The notes below the pieces were generated by a model. It ran no database searches. It was not told where the DNA came from and was given only the letters and a program-made list of their open reading frames with translations. From the NCBI GenBank assembly GCA_029060585.1, contig JAIDTS010000063.1:1-11446 (forward strand): a stretch of DNA of 11,446 nt. The letters run 5' to 3'. Each line of letters begins with the position of its first letter. Position 1 is the stretch's first letter. The position numbers and the translations under genes were made by a program. The DNA is from Muribaculaceae bacterium (GTDB lineage: Bacteria > Bacteroidota > Bacteroidia > Bacteroidales > Muribaculaceae). Below, piece by piece: positions 1-7,223 of this stretch.

Positions 1-9
1 AATTTTAGA

Positions 10-765
10 ATGAAACAGACCATGAATTTCAGAACCATCATAAAGGTATTCACCATCCTATGTATTCCAGCCTTATTGGTGACATCCATGGGATGCAGGA
101 GGAAGAACGAGGCCAAAGAGCGCGTGCAGGCAGAAAGGGAGAAATGGGAGGCTTCGCTCCCCGACTCGCTCAAGGCCGTGGAGCGGCAGACGGATTCCAT
201 AAGGGCCGAACTGAAGGCTCTCAACAACAGCTTCGAAGCCATGGTGCACACCTTCGACTACGTCGAAAATCCTCGAGAGGTAGAGGGCTACTACATAGCA
301 GGAGCCTGGAAAGCTGACTATCCGCTCAAAAAGACAGGGCTCGTAGCGCGAATCACGAAAAGTGAGAAACTTGAGCTTATCGCCGCACTCACCGGAGGAG
401 CACATTTCGACCGTCTGCGCGTGGAAGTCAACGGCCAGACAGCCGAAACGTCTGCAGTACCATATGATCAGGCTCTCAACTACAGAATGACGGGACTCAA
501 CACCGTTTGCTTCTCAGACAGCGCGGCTACCTCCTGCGCCAGACTTATAGCCGAAAACAATGGAGGCGACGTGAAGATCATCTACCTCGAAGGCGACCGC
601 CAGACTGGAGCCCTCTCCTACTCGAAGCAGTCGCAGTCAGTCATGATGTCGACATGGAATCTATATGAGGTCTCTTCCCGGATAGCAAGAGACGAACGCA
701 TGATTCCTATGCTCGCGAAGAAAGGAGCCATAATAAACGCAAAGATAGAATCGCTTAAGAAATAA
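10..765 (+). CDS. Putative lipoprotein with N-terminal coiled coil, function unknown
   Basis: I do not recognise this 251-residue protein. Seen: a basic N-terminus, a hydrophobic segment at about residues 10-27, and a Cys at 29 in the context TSMGC. This is compatible with a relaxed Bacteroidetes lipobox and so with export and lipid anchoring, although the -3 position is Ser rather than Leu. Residues 30-75 are rich in Lys, Glu, Arg, Gln and Leu and look like a short coiled coil. The rest is mixed alpha/beta without a known motif. A second in-frame ATG at position 22 (residue 5) would give an equally good signal sequence, so the exact start is undecided. The stop lies 19 nt before the DUF4301 start with no terminator between them, so the two genes are probably cotranscribed. 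The promoter would lie upstream of the window. Confidence 0.75.
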   Translation: MKQTMNFRTIIKVFTILCIPALLVTSMGCRRKNEAKERVQAEREKWEASLPDSLKAVERQTDSIRAELKALNNSFEAMVHTFDYVENPREVEGYYIAGAWKADYPLKKTGLVARITKSEKLELIAALTGGAHFDRLRVEVNGQTAETSAVPYDQALNYRMTGLNTVCFSDSAATSCARLIAENNGGDVKIIYLEGDRQTGALSYSKQSQSVMMSTWNLYEVSSRIARDERMIPMLAKKGAIINAKIESLKK

Positions 766-784
766 CCCTTAAAATACAGATAGC

Positions 785-2311
785 ATGAACCTTACAGAGA
801 AAGACTTCGAGACCCTGAAGAAGAAGGGCATCTCGGAAGAAAAATTTGAAGAACAGCTAAAGATGCTAAAGGAAGGATTCCCCTTCCTCAAGATAGAGGC
901 GGCAGTCACACCCGGTCACGGCCTGACGGTACCGACTCCAGAACTTATAAAGCAGAGCGAGGAGATGTGGCGTAAATATCTCGCCGGAGGCGCGAAGGTG
1001 ATGAAAATGGTTCCCGCCAGCGGAGCCGCCTCCCGTATGTTCAAGGATCTATTCTCCTTCCTCAACGGCAAGAGCAACAAGCCTGACAACGACTTCATTA
1101 AGAAGTTTTTCGACAACATTGAGAAGTTCGCATTCTTCTCCAAACTCAACTTCCTATGCCTCCAGCTTTTCGGCTACAGCGTGGCGAGCCTCGTGAAGAT
1201 GGGACGCTACAAGGACGTGGTCGATGTGCTGCTCAACAAGGTGGGACTCAACTACGGCAAGCTGCCTAAAGCCCTTCTCGAGTTCCACAAGGAGATGGGC
1301 GGAAGCCGCACTCCCCTTCAGGAGCATCTGGCGGAAGGCGCGCAGTACGCCGCAGGCAAGGACGGCAAGGTACATCTCCATTTCACTGTATCGGAAGAGC
1401 ACGTGCCCCTCGTAGAGGCCAAGCTTGAGGAGATAAAGGAAGTGATGGAACACGCCTACGGTGTGGAATATGACATCACACTCAGCGTACAGAAACCATC
1501 TACCGACACCGTAGCTTCGAAGCTGGACGGAACTCCATATTATGAGAACGAGGAACTGTTCTTCCGCCCCGGCGGCCACGGCGCCCTCATCGAGAATCTA
1601 AACGACCTCGACGCCGACGTCATCTTCATCAAGAATATCGACAATCTCGTGCCCGACGCCCTGCGCCAGCCTACTATCACCTACAAGATGGTGCTCGGAG
1701 GTATCCTTGTGGGCATAAAGGCAAAAATCGACAAATATTGCGAAAGGCTCGCAAAGGGAGTTCCCTCCGGCGAGGAAATGGTAGAGATGCTCGACTTCCT
1801 ACGCCATAAGCTCTGCGTGACCCACGATAAGGCTTCAGAAATGACTCCGGAGCAGCTCCGCGTCTATCTCTTCAGCAAGTTCAACCGTCCTACACGTGTC
1901 TGCGGCATGGTGAAGAATGAGGGAGAACCGGGTGGCGGTCCGTTCCTTGTATACAATCCTGACGGAACTGTGAGCCCGCAGATTCTCGAATCTTCGCAGA
2001 TCAATCCTAAAGACAAGGAAGCCCAAAAGCTTCTCAAGGAATCCACCCACTTCAATCCTGTAGACCTCGCCGTTTGCATAAAAGACTACAAGGGAGAGAA
2101 ATTCAACCTTCCGGAATATGTAGACAAGGCTACCGGCTTCATCTCCATCAAGAGCCGCGAGGGAGTCGAGATCAAAGCTCTCGAGCTTCCCGGCCTCTGG
2201 AACGGCGCCATGAGCGACTGGAACACACTGATGGTGGAGGTGCCTGTTGAGACCTTCAATCCTGTGAAGACCGTCAACGATCTTCTCCGACCGACCCACC
2301 AGCCTTCTTGA
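785..2311 (+). CDS. DUF4301 family protein, possible sugar-nucleotidyltransferase-like fold
   Basis: This 508-residue protein has no signal peptide and is expected to be cytoplasmic. The overall sequence matches what I know of the Bacteroidetes DUF4301 family, whose function is not established to my knowledge. Seen: VPASGAASRMFK at residues 76-87, in the place and shape of the Gly-rich nucleotide-binding loop of sugar-nucleotide pyrophosphorylases. RPGGHGAL at 261-268 followed by IKNIDNL at 282-288 closely resembles the PPGHGD and SNIDNL motifs of eukaryotic-type UDP-glucose pyrophosphorylase. Also seen are QKPSTDT at 236-242, a Gly-rich GMVKNEGEPGGGPF at 374-387, and LWNGAMSDWNT at 471-481. 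Inference: a GT-A-like nucleotidyltransferase, substrate unknown. The canonical GGxGTR loop is changed to SGAASR, so catalysis is not assured. It lies 19 nt behind the putative lipoprotein gene and ends before the repeats and terminator at 2312-2467. Confidence 0.88.
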   Translation: MNLTEKDFETLKKKGISEEKFEEQLKMLKEGFPFLKIEAAVTPGHGLTVPTPELIKQSEEMWRKYLAGGAKVMKMVPASGAASRMFKDLFSFLNGKSNKPDNDFIKKFFDNIEKFAFFSKLNFLCLQLFGYSVASLVKMGRYKDVVDVLLNKVGLNYGKLPKALLEFHKEMGGSRTPLQEHLAEGAQYAAGKDGKVHLHFTVSEEHVPLVEAKLEEIKEVMEHAYGVEYDITLSVQKPSTDTVASKLDGTPYYENEELFFRPGGHGALIENLNDLDADVIFIKNIDNLVPDALRQPTITYKMVLGGILVGIKAKIDKYCERLAKGVPSGEEMVEMLDFLRHKLCVTHDKASEMTPEQLRVYLFSKFNRPTRVCGMVKNEGEPGGGPFLVYNPDGTVSPQILESSQINPKDKEAQKLLKESTHFNPVDLAVCIKDYKGEKFNLPEYVDKATGFISIKSREGVEIKALELPGLWNGAMSDWNTLMVEVPVETFNPVKTVNDLLRPTHQPS

Positions 2312-2320
2312 TAATGCATA

Positions 2321-2396
2321 ATGCATAATTAGCTACGCTCAAGCTAAAGCAAGTCACAATGCACAATTGGCTACGCTCAAGCTAAAGTAAGTGATA
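2321..2396 (+). repeat. Two tandem 38-bp units of a hairpin-forming intergenic repeat
   Basis: Unit 1 is 2321-2358 and unit 2 is 2359-2396. Both begin ATGCAYAATTRGCTACGCTC, continue AAGCTAAAGYAAGT and differ at only a few bases. Each contains a short inverted repeat: TTAGCT/AGCTAA at 2329-2334 and 2342-2347, and TTGGCT/AGCTAA at 2367-2372 and 2380-2385. Both have the 7-nt loop ACGCTCA. The A-to-G change in unit 2 still pairs as G-U in RNA. A partial unit precedes them (2312-2320), and a degenerate one follows at about 2397-2417. A further copy lies at 10089-10129. This is intergenic, between a stop codon and the terminator; its function is unknown. Confidence 0.85.
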
Positions 2397-2416
2397 ACGC
2401 ATAATCAGTTACCGCT

Positions 2417-2467
2417 AAAAAATCAATCGGCTGCTTCCTGAGGAAGGAGGCAGCCGACTGGTTTTTT
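2417..2467. terminator. Bidirectional intrinsic terminator between convergent genes
   Basis: A 12-bp stem is visible. CGGCTGCTTCCT (2428-2439) pairs with AGGAGGCAGCCG (2445-2456), with one G-T wobble and the 5-nt loop GAGGA. It is flanked by six As at 2417-2422 and six Ts at 2462-2467, so it can end transcription from both sides. It lies 3' of the DUF4301 gene on the plus strand and about 40 nt past the stop of the YhcH-like gene on the minus strand, exactly where a shared terminator is expected. Confidence 0.93.
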
Positions 2468-2508
2468 ATTATTGAATGGCGGATGCACGAACCGTGCGTA
2501 CCTACCAA

Positions 2509-3147
2509 TCATTCCACGTAGTCGATCTTGACGACAATGACTCGGATGTTCTGGTCGTCGGTATCATTGTTGATCTTTGCTATATGCCAGTCTTCAGGGA
2601 AGAAAAGGAAGAACTTATCGGGAGTGGAATCATAAAAACGAGCCTTCGAAAGATCATAGTCGTAGTGGATTACATCAGGCTTGTATTCGCAGTTGGGAAT
2701 GGAGGTCTCATGGTCTATTATGCCGAACCGCTCCGTTCCCTTGACTGCATACTGGAAATCGATCTTCTTACGGTGGCTTTCCGACTGTCTCTTTTCGAGA
2801 GGACCGTTCTGGCTGTCTTCCACGCTTACAACTAATGTTGTGCCCTCGATGGGATGTTTTCCGCCAGGAACAGCAAGCAGATCCGTTTCCTCAAGCCAGC
2901 GGAACATAGCGTCCCACTGCTCCTTGTTTTTAGAATACTGCTCATAGAAGTCAATAGCATTGACCGACTCGTGCGGCTCAGCCTTCTCAAAGCCATTCAG
3001 CCAGGCTCCGGACTCCATCCATTCGGAAGCAAGTTCTGCTTTTGCCTTGTCGTCGCACTGACGAGTGTACACGCCCTCAGCCATGACGCCCATGGGCGCA
3101 GCTAACAGGGAAAGGTATAAAAAAAATGTCTTCAGTTTCATATACAT
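2509..3147 (-). CDS. Secreted YhcH/YjgK/YiaL (DUF386) family protein
   Basis: Counted from the ATG at 3141 the protein is 210 residues. Residues 1-21 form a signal peptide (basic KLK, hydrophobic FFLYLSLLAAP, then GVMA before EG), so the product should be periplasmic or surface-located. The remainder matches the YhcH/YjgK/YiaL cupin-like family: GGKHPIEG at 93-100, ESHRKKIDFQY at 121-131 and FFPEDWH at 180-186. The Glu/His and His residues in these motifs are where the family keeps its ligand- or metal-binding positions. Known for the family: E. coli YhcH (NanQ) is reported as a sialic acid anomerase, while YiaL and EbgC are related proteins. Those are cytoplasmic and about 150 residues long; this one has an extra secretory N-terminus. 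An ATG at 3147 and a TTG at 3150 are also in frame; I give the longer ATG, but 3141 makes the cleaner signal peptide. It starts 45 nt after the GH85 gene and is probably cotranscribed with it. Confidence 0.87.
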   Translation of the reverse strand: MYMKLKTFFLYLSLLAAPMGVMAEGVYTRQCDDKAKAELASEWMESGAWLNGFEKAEPHESVNAIDFYEQYSKNKEQWDAMFRWLEETDLLAVPGGKHPIEGTTLVVSVEDSQNGPLEKRQSESHRKKIDFQYAVKGTERFGIIDHETSIPNCEYKPDVIHYDYDLSKARFYDSTPDKFFLFFPEDWHIAKINNDTDDQNIRVIVVKIDYVE

Positions 3148-3192
3148 CAATTCGATTTTATTGAGTAATCCAACGTTTGAGGAAATAGAGAT

Positions 3193-6100
3193 TCAGCGAC
3201 GGAAAAGTTTAGCGGCTCCGAGGAGCTTACCGTCCTTCTCGGCTCGGAGTATATAGGCGCCTGAGGGAACATCGGGATAGATCTTTAGGCTACCGCAGGG
3301 TGAGGATTTCGACATATTCGACAATACACAGCGTCCATCCATTGAATAGAGCGACAAGTTTATTAATCCTTCTTCGGAAATCTTCACTGTTATCTCAGAG
3401 TCAAATATCCTTGGTGACACGTCAAGACTTTCCTTGACATTTAATGTCGGAACAGCATCTTTATATCTGTAGATAATATCAAAAGATTCCTCCCACATTC
3501 CAAATTCATTTTCCACAAATATTACACCGCCATGACAATGACCCTGATAAGGGTCGGTAGGAACAGGATACATAATCGTGACAAATCCGTTTTTACCATT
3601 ATCCTCCCTACTTACGAATGAAACGCCGGGAATATTCCAAGAGACGGTCGGGGTCAACGAAAAGCTATCACCGGAAGTGTACGGACATCCGGCACAGAAC
3701 TCCGGAGACCTCCAATCAAGAATGCCTTGACCCTCAACCTCAGTATCGCGATATCCATGGATTCCTGACTTGAAGCTTGTTTTAGCCTTGTTGGCAAAAA
3801 GTCCGGTTTCATCCGGATCAGACTCAAAATCGAAGAATCCTATCACGCCATCCGGAAGTTCAGAATCCTTGACATCAGACATAGCAAAAGCCACATCCTT
3901 TTCCATGAGAGCTTTACTCCAAACCATCAAATTGTCGGCATTACCTCTCACAGAACCTGACTTGTGAAGATAGCCGCCTAATGCGACAACGTTGTCTTTC
4001 TTCCAAACTCCTGTAGGTCCGGCAAAATCCACATCTCCTTCCTGAGCTACATCGCCAAGCGACCATGAAGTGATGTCCTGACGCTCACCATTGATGAAGA
4101 GAGAGGGCTTAACGCCACCATTTTCGTCAAACTCAAACGAATACGCCATATGATACCACGCGCCCGGATGAAGCCTCATGCCATCGAATCTATACGAGGC
4201 ATCCTTCCCGGAAGCCATACGAATGGTGAACGCGTCACTCCGTCCGTCCTCAGTAAGCGTGTGCCACATCCAGCCCCAGTTGTTGACGGCCCATGGATCT
4301 CCCTTATGACGGATATTAAGAGCATGCACCGACTTACCAGAGAAACCGTCAGGTTTAAACCAGAAACTGACCGCAAACGACTTTACAGGCTCCAGCCCCG
4401 TATCTTCGAAACGGAAACCCAGCGCATTGTCACCGATACGGACGCCTCGGGAGAGATTTTCACCACCCGGATCCAAAGTATATTCAATCGTCGGAGTATT
4501 GGTATTCACAAAGAACTCTGTAGGCAATCCATACCCAGGACTCTTACGCTTTTCACTTCCAGGCACGTCTAAAGAAAGTATTCGAGGGACATCCCCTTCG
4601 GACTCACCGGTCACCTGAACAAAGCCTTTAAGTATGCGTGTAGTTTTGACACGACCTGATTCACTATTTTCAAAACCATTGACAACAAGATTGTAGATGC
4701 CGGGAACGGGCAGACCGGAACCCAAACCAAGGGCGTAAGCATCCTTAGCCTCTGCCACGACCTTACCATTGCAATCGGTCAGAGCCCAGTCTGCGGTCCC
4801 ATTCAGAATATCCGCATAATGTATTATAAACATCTCATTTGTTTTAACCACATTACCCGGAAAATCCATTTCATCAAAAATCAAGATATCATCAGATATT
4901 TCATAGACATCCTTAGGATCCAACCATTCACCCCAGCTTATCTCACTTTCTTTATGATGATCTGGAGCCAAAGCACTTACACCAAAACGATATTTTGCCC
5001 CGACTCCCATCAGATTCGGAACAGAAAACATTAGTCCCGCCCATGAGGTGGTCACCCCCATAAGAGTATGTCCGTCATATTCCTGCTGTGCATAAAGTTT
5101 GAAAAGAGAAGTATTCACATCAGAATTATAGCAGACGTCATTTCCCTTGTCGTTAGGCATATTGAAGATGATCTTTGCATCTACTCCATCATAGCGTGCA
5201 CTCAAGATTTGAGTAGACTCCACTACGGGAGTCTCTATAGACGCATTGAATGACGCAGGGCGTTTTATAGAGAACTCACCGAAACGCATGTCAAGGTCGC
5301 AGGCATTCTTGAAATGCAAGGCAATCATTGCCACTTCTCCTCCATCAGGAATCACGATATCGCTTCCGACAGTAAATCTCCGTTCTGTCCACTCCGATGG
5401 AATAGCAAAAGCATCCACATCCATCACTTTCATAGCCTCTTCATCTATAGGCTCAGATTCCTCTCCCTTAAGCGACATAGCAATGAAAGCGTCGGCAGAC
5501 CCATTGAGAAGTTTATAGCGAAATGTTATCTCGTCGCCTGCCTTCAAAGGGAACTCAGTCTTGAACAGATGTAAGTATTCATCTGCAGCATCACCGGCTA
5601 CGCGAATGGTTGAGCCACCATTCCAGGCATCATCCCAGACAAACTCAGCTTTCAATCCATCTACCGGCAGATCGGTGGCCTCGCGTCCAAGGAAACTTGA
5701 GGAGAACCACCACATCCAGGTGGGCAAATAATCTTGTGCTGCTATATTATACCATTCGGAATTGTGACAACGTACACCGTTCCAGTTAAAAAAGCGACCA
5801 TTACCGAGGTTGAAATAAGTTATGAAGGGTTCGTCGTCAAGATTCCACTTCAGAGCGGAGCGTGCCGACATCATTTTCGACATTCCGGAGAAGTCATCTT
5901 TTGCAGCGGAATAGATCAATGAATTGATAGTTGGCAAAGAAGCGATGGGATTATGGACTCCATTTGTAAACCAGTTCATCATCCTATTCAAATAAGTACG
6001 CTGGCGCTTTATGGGTGATGATCCTTGTTCGGCACGGCTTTCAAAAAACATATTTTCAGAATGTGCGCCCCAAAGACCGATGGAGACTGGATATTTCTCA

Positions 6101-7032
6101 AGAAGTGTCCATATTTCCTTGCTTGAATTATGAGGTTCGCGGCCCTGCATATTGATTCCACAATATATATCGAGAGGTGTCCGCCCATACTCCTTGGCAT
6201 TGGCAACTGTACTTTCAAGAATTTTTGAATAATTCCAGTTATAATTGAGAAAAAGAGATGTCCTTATGTTGTCTTCGTATCCCCAAATATCACTGTTGTG
6301 TGCGGCAAGACCGCGATCGAATGTAATTTTTCCGGCTTTATTAGTTCCATCATACCATATGAACTCTGCAAGAGGATTTTTTCCGTCTGCCTTCATCAAC
6401 TTAAGTGTATTCTCATGGAGATCGGCAAGGTCCGTTACAATAGATGAGGATGAGCTGAACTCCGAATTGTATCCTATACCGTCCACACCATAGTAAAGCA
6501 AAAATTCGGAAAGTTTTTCCGGACCAACGTCTGCAAGGGATACAAGAGCATCCTTCCATTCCTTTGATATGTTGCCATATGGAATTGATGCAAGGGCACT
6601 GACCGGCACGCCGTTTTTATGTGCTACATCGAGGAATCCTCCCGGCACACGAACAAGCGGGCTTGACCAGTTGCCGTAATGAGTGATGTAGCTCCACATA
6701 GGAAACACCTCACTGTCGAAAACTCCGTCGGGCAGAGCGTTGAAATCCTGATTGTTGACAGGGACCCAGAAGATAAGTTTTTTATCATTTTCTTCATTAA
6801 GATCAGGATTGACCTGAGTAGCCTGATTACGGAATCTTTGGTGGGGTTTGACACGAGAAATGTAGAAATTATCGTCGTCGCTCCACTTCTGACCTTTCTC
6901 CCACACCTTTAAAGCCTCAGGAAAAGCCGAGCCACAAATACCCTTATCTACATAGCCTGTTTTTATTTGCTGCGCACCTACTGTCAGGGGCAACATAGAC
7001 AGGATCAAAAATATATTTTTAAGATACCTCAT
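3193..7032 (-). CDS. Secreted GH85 endo-beta-N-acetylglucosaminidase with LamG and sorting domains
   Basis: This 1279-residue enzyme should hydrolyse the GlcNAc-beta-1,4-GlcNAc bond in the core of N-linked glycans, outside the cytoplasm. Seen: a signal peptide at 1-20 (cleavage near VGA/QQ). The GH85 catalytic region is at about 85-400. It includes the YNSE segment at 188-191, where Asn189 and Glu191 correspond to the GH85 Asn/Glu substrate-assisted pair. It also has WYDGTNKAGK at 227-236, FLNYNW at 261-266 and DIYCGINMQGRE at 288-299. A beta-rich region at 455-590 and a fibronectin III-like region at about 605-690 follow. A concanavalin/LamG-like domain covers about 865-1050. The last 75 residues resemble a type IX secretion sorting domain (LYSMDGRCV at 1228-1236, VPSGAYILRAEKDGK at 1255-1269). 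A promoter lies just upstream and the YhcH-like gene follows 45 nt downstream. GC content looks lower by eye than in the DUF4301 gene. Confidence 0.93.
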   Translation of the reverse strand: MRYLKNIFLILSMLPLTVGAQQIKTGYVDKGICGSAFPEALKVWEKGQKWSDDDNFYISRVKPHQRFRNQATQVNPDLNEENDKKLIFWVPVNNQDFNALPDGVFDSEVFPMWSYITHYGNWSSPLVRVPGGFLDVAHKNGVPVSALASIPYGNISKEWKDALVSLADVGPEKLSEFLLYYGVDGIGYNSEFSSSSSIVTDLADLHENTLKLMKADGKNPLAEFIWYDGTNKAGKITFDRGLAAHNSDIWGYEDNIRTSLFLNYNWNYSKILESTVANAKEYGRTPLDIYCGINMQGREPHNSSKEIWTLLEKYPVSIGLWGAHSENMFFESRAEQGSSPIKRQRTYLNRMMNWFTNGVHNPIASLPTINSLIYSAAKDDFSGMSKMMSARSALKWNLDDEPFITYFNLGNGRFFNWNGVRCHNSEWYNIAAQDYLPTWMWWFSSSFLGREATDLPVDGLKAEFVWDDAWNGGSTIRVAGDAADEYLHLFKTEFPLKAGDEITFRYKLLNGSADAFIAMSLKGEESEPIDEEAMKVMDVDAFAIPSEWTERRFTVGSDIVIPDGGEVAMIALHFKNACDLDMRFGEFSIKRPASFNASIETPVVESTQILSARYDGVDAKIIFNMPNDKGNDVCYNSDVNTSLFKLYAQQEYDGHTLMGVTTSWAGLMFSVPNLMGVGAKYRFGVSALAPDHHKESEISWGEWLDPKDVYEISDDILIFDEMDFPGNVVKTNEMFIIHYADILNGTADWALTDCNGKVVAEAKDAYALGLGSGLPVPGIYNLVVNGFENSESGRVKTTRILKGFVQVTGESEGDVPRILSLDVPGSEKRKSPGYGLPTEFFVNTNTPTIEYTLDPGGENLSRGVRIGDNALGFRFEDTGLEPVKSFAVSFWFKPDGFSGKSVHALNIRHKGDPWAVNNWGWMWHTLTEDGRSDAFTIRMASGKDASYRFDGMRLHPGAWYHMAYSFEFDENGGVKPSLFINGERQDITSWSLGDVAQEGDVDFAGPTGVWKKDNVVALGGYLHKSGSVRGNADNLMVWSKALMEKDVAFAMSDVKDSELPDGVIGFFDFESDPDETGLFANKAKTSFKSGIHGYRDTEVEGQGILDWRSPEFCAGCPYTSGDSFSLTPTVSWNIPGVSFVSREDNGKNGFVTIMYPVPTDPYQGHCHGGVIFVENEFGMWEESFDIIYRYKDAVPTLNVKESLDVSPRIFDSEITVKISEEGLINLSLYSMDGRCVLSNMSKSSPCGSLKIYPDVPSGAYILRAEKDGKLLGAAKLFRR

Positions 7033-7068
7033 TTCTGTTTATCAGATTAAAAATCATCTTATAGATTA

Positions 7069-7098
7069 CAAAATTAATCTAAAAGTTTTAACTGACAA
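7069..7098 (-). promoter_or_regulatory. Bacteroidetes-type promoter for the GH85 operon
   Basis: On the minus strand, TAATTTTG (complement of 7069-7076) fits the Bacteroidetes -7 box TAnnTTTG exactly. A TTG (complement of 7096-7098, within TTTTTGTTG) lies 19 nt upstream as the -33 element. The predicted start of transcription, near 7062, would leave a leader of about 30 nt before the GH85 ATG at 7032. The call rests only on consensus match and position. Confidence 0.7.
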
Positions 7099-7135
7099 CA
7101 AAAACTATGAATAAAATTTTTTTTGGTGATAATAA

Positions 7136-7156
7136 ACCTTTGTCTTGTATAAGGGT
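7136..7156 (+). other. Weak stem-loop in the leader of the outer membrane protein gene
   Basis: ACCTTT at 7136-7141 can pair with AAGGGT at 7151-7156 (six pairs, one of them G-U) across the 9-nt loop GTCTTGTAT. It stands 10 nt before the terminator-like hairpin at 7167-7194. Alone it is weak and could be chance. It matters only if the leader is transcribed. Confidence 0.35.
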
Positions 7157-7166
7157 CTTAAATAAC

Positions 7167-7194
7167 GAGTGTGGGAAACACACTCAATTTTTTT
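7167..7194 (+). terminator. Terminator-like hairpin in the leader of the outer membrane protein gene
   Basis: A perfect 7-bp stem is visible, GAGTGTG (7167-7173) with CACACTC (7179-7185). The loop is GGAAA and the stem is followed by AA and seven Ts at 7188-7194. It ends 29 nt before the ATG at 7224. It is directional: read on the minus strand, no T tract follows the hairpin. No plus-strand gene lies upstream because the GH85 gene is divergent, so it would end only a leader or a small RNA. It is an attenuator candidate. Confidence 0.6.
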
Positions 7195-7223
7195 GCATTC
7201 CTCAACATTCCACAAATCCCGTT

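Noticed and set aside
2312..2417. CRISPR array
   Set aside because: The two units are directly adjacent without spacers, and a dispersed copy exists between other genes.
2476..2835. Plus-strand ORF of 119 codons opposite the YhcH-like gene
   Set aside because: The minus-strand frame has a signal peptide and conserved family motifs. The plus-strand frame has no recognisable features and is a shadow.
3148..3150. TTG as the start of the YhcH-like gene
   Set aside because: ATG codons follow at 3147 and 3141, and the latter begins a standard signal peptide.
7112..7142. Plus-strand -7 box for the outer membrane protein gene (AACCTTTG at 7135-7142)
   Set aside because: The first base does not match TAnnTTTG, and no TTG element stands 19-21 nt upstream.
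7107..7223. In-frame 39-codon extension of the outer membrane protein gene starting with ATG at 7107
   Set aside because: It would bury the clear signal peptide internally and run through the terminator-like hairpin. The ATG at 7224 gives a normal exported protein.
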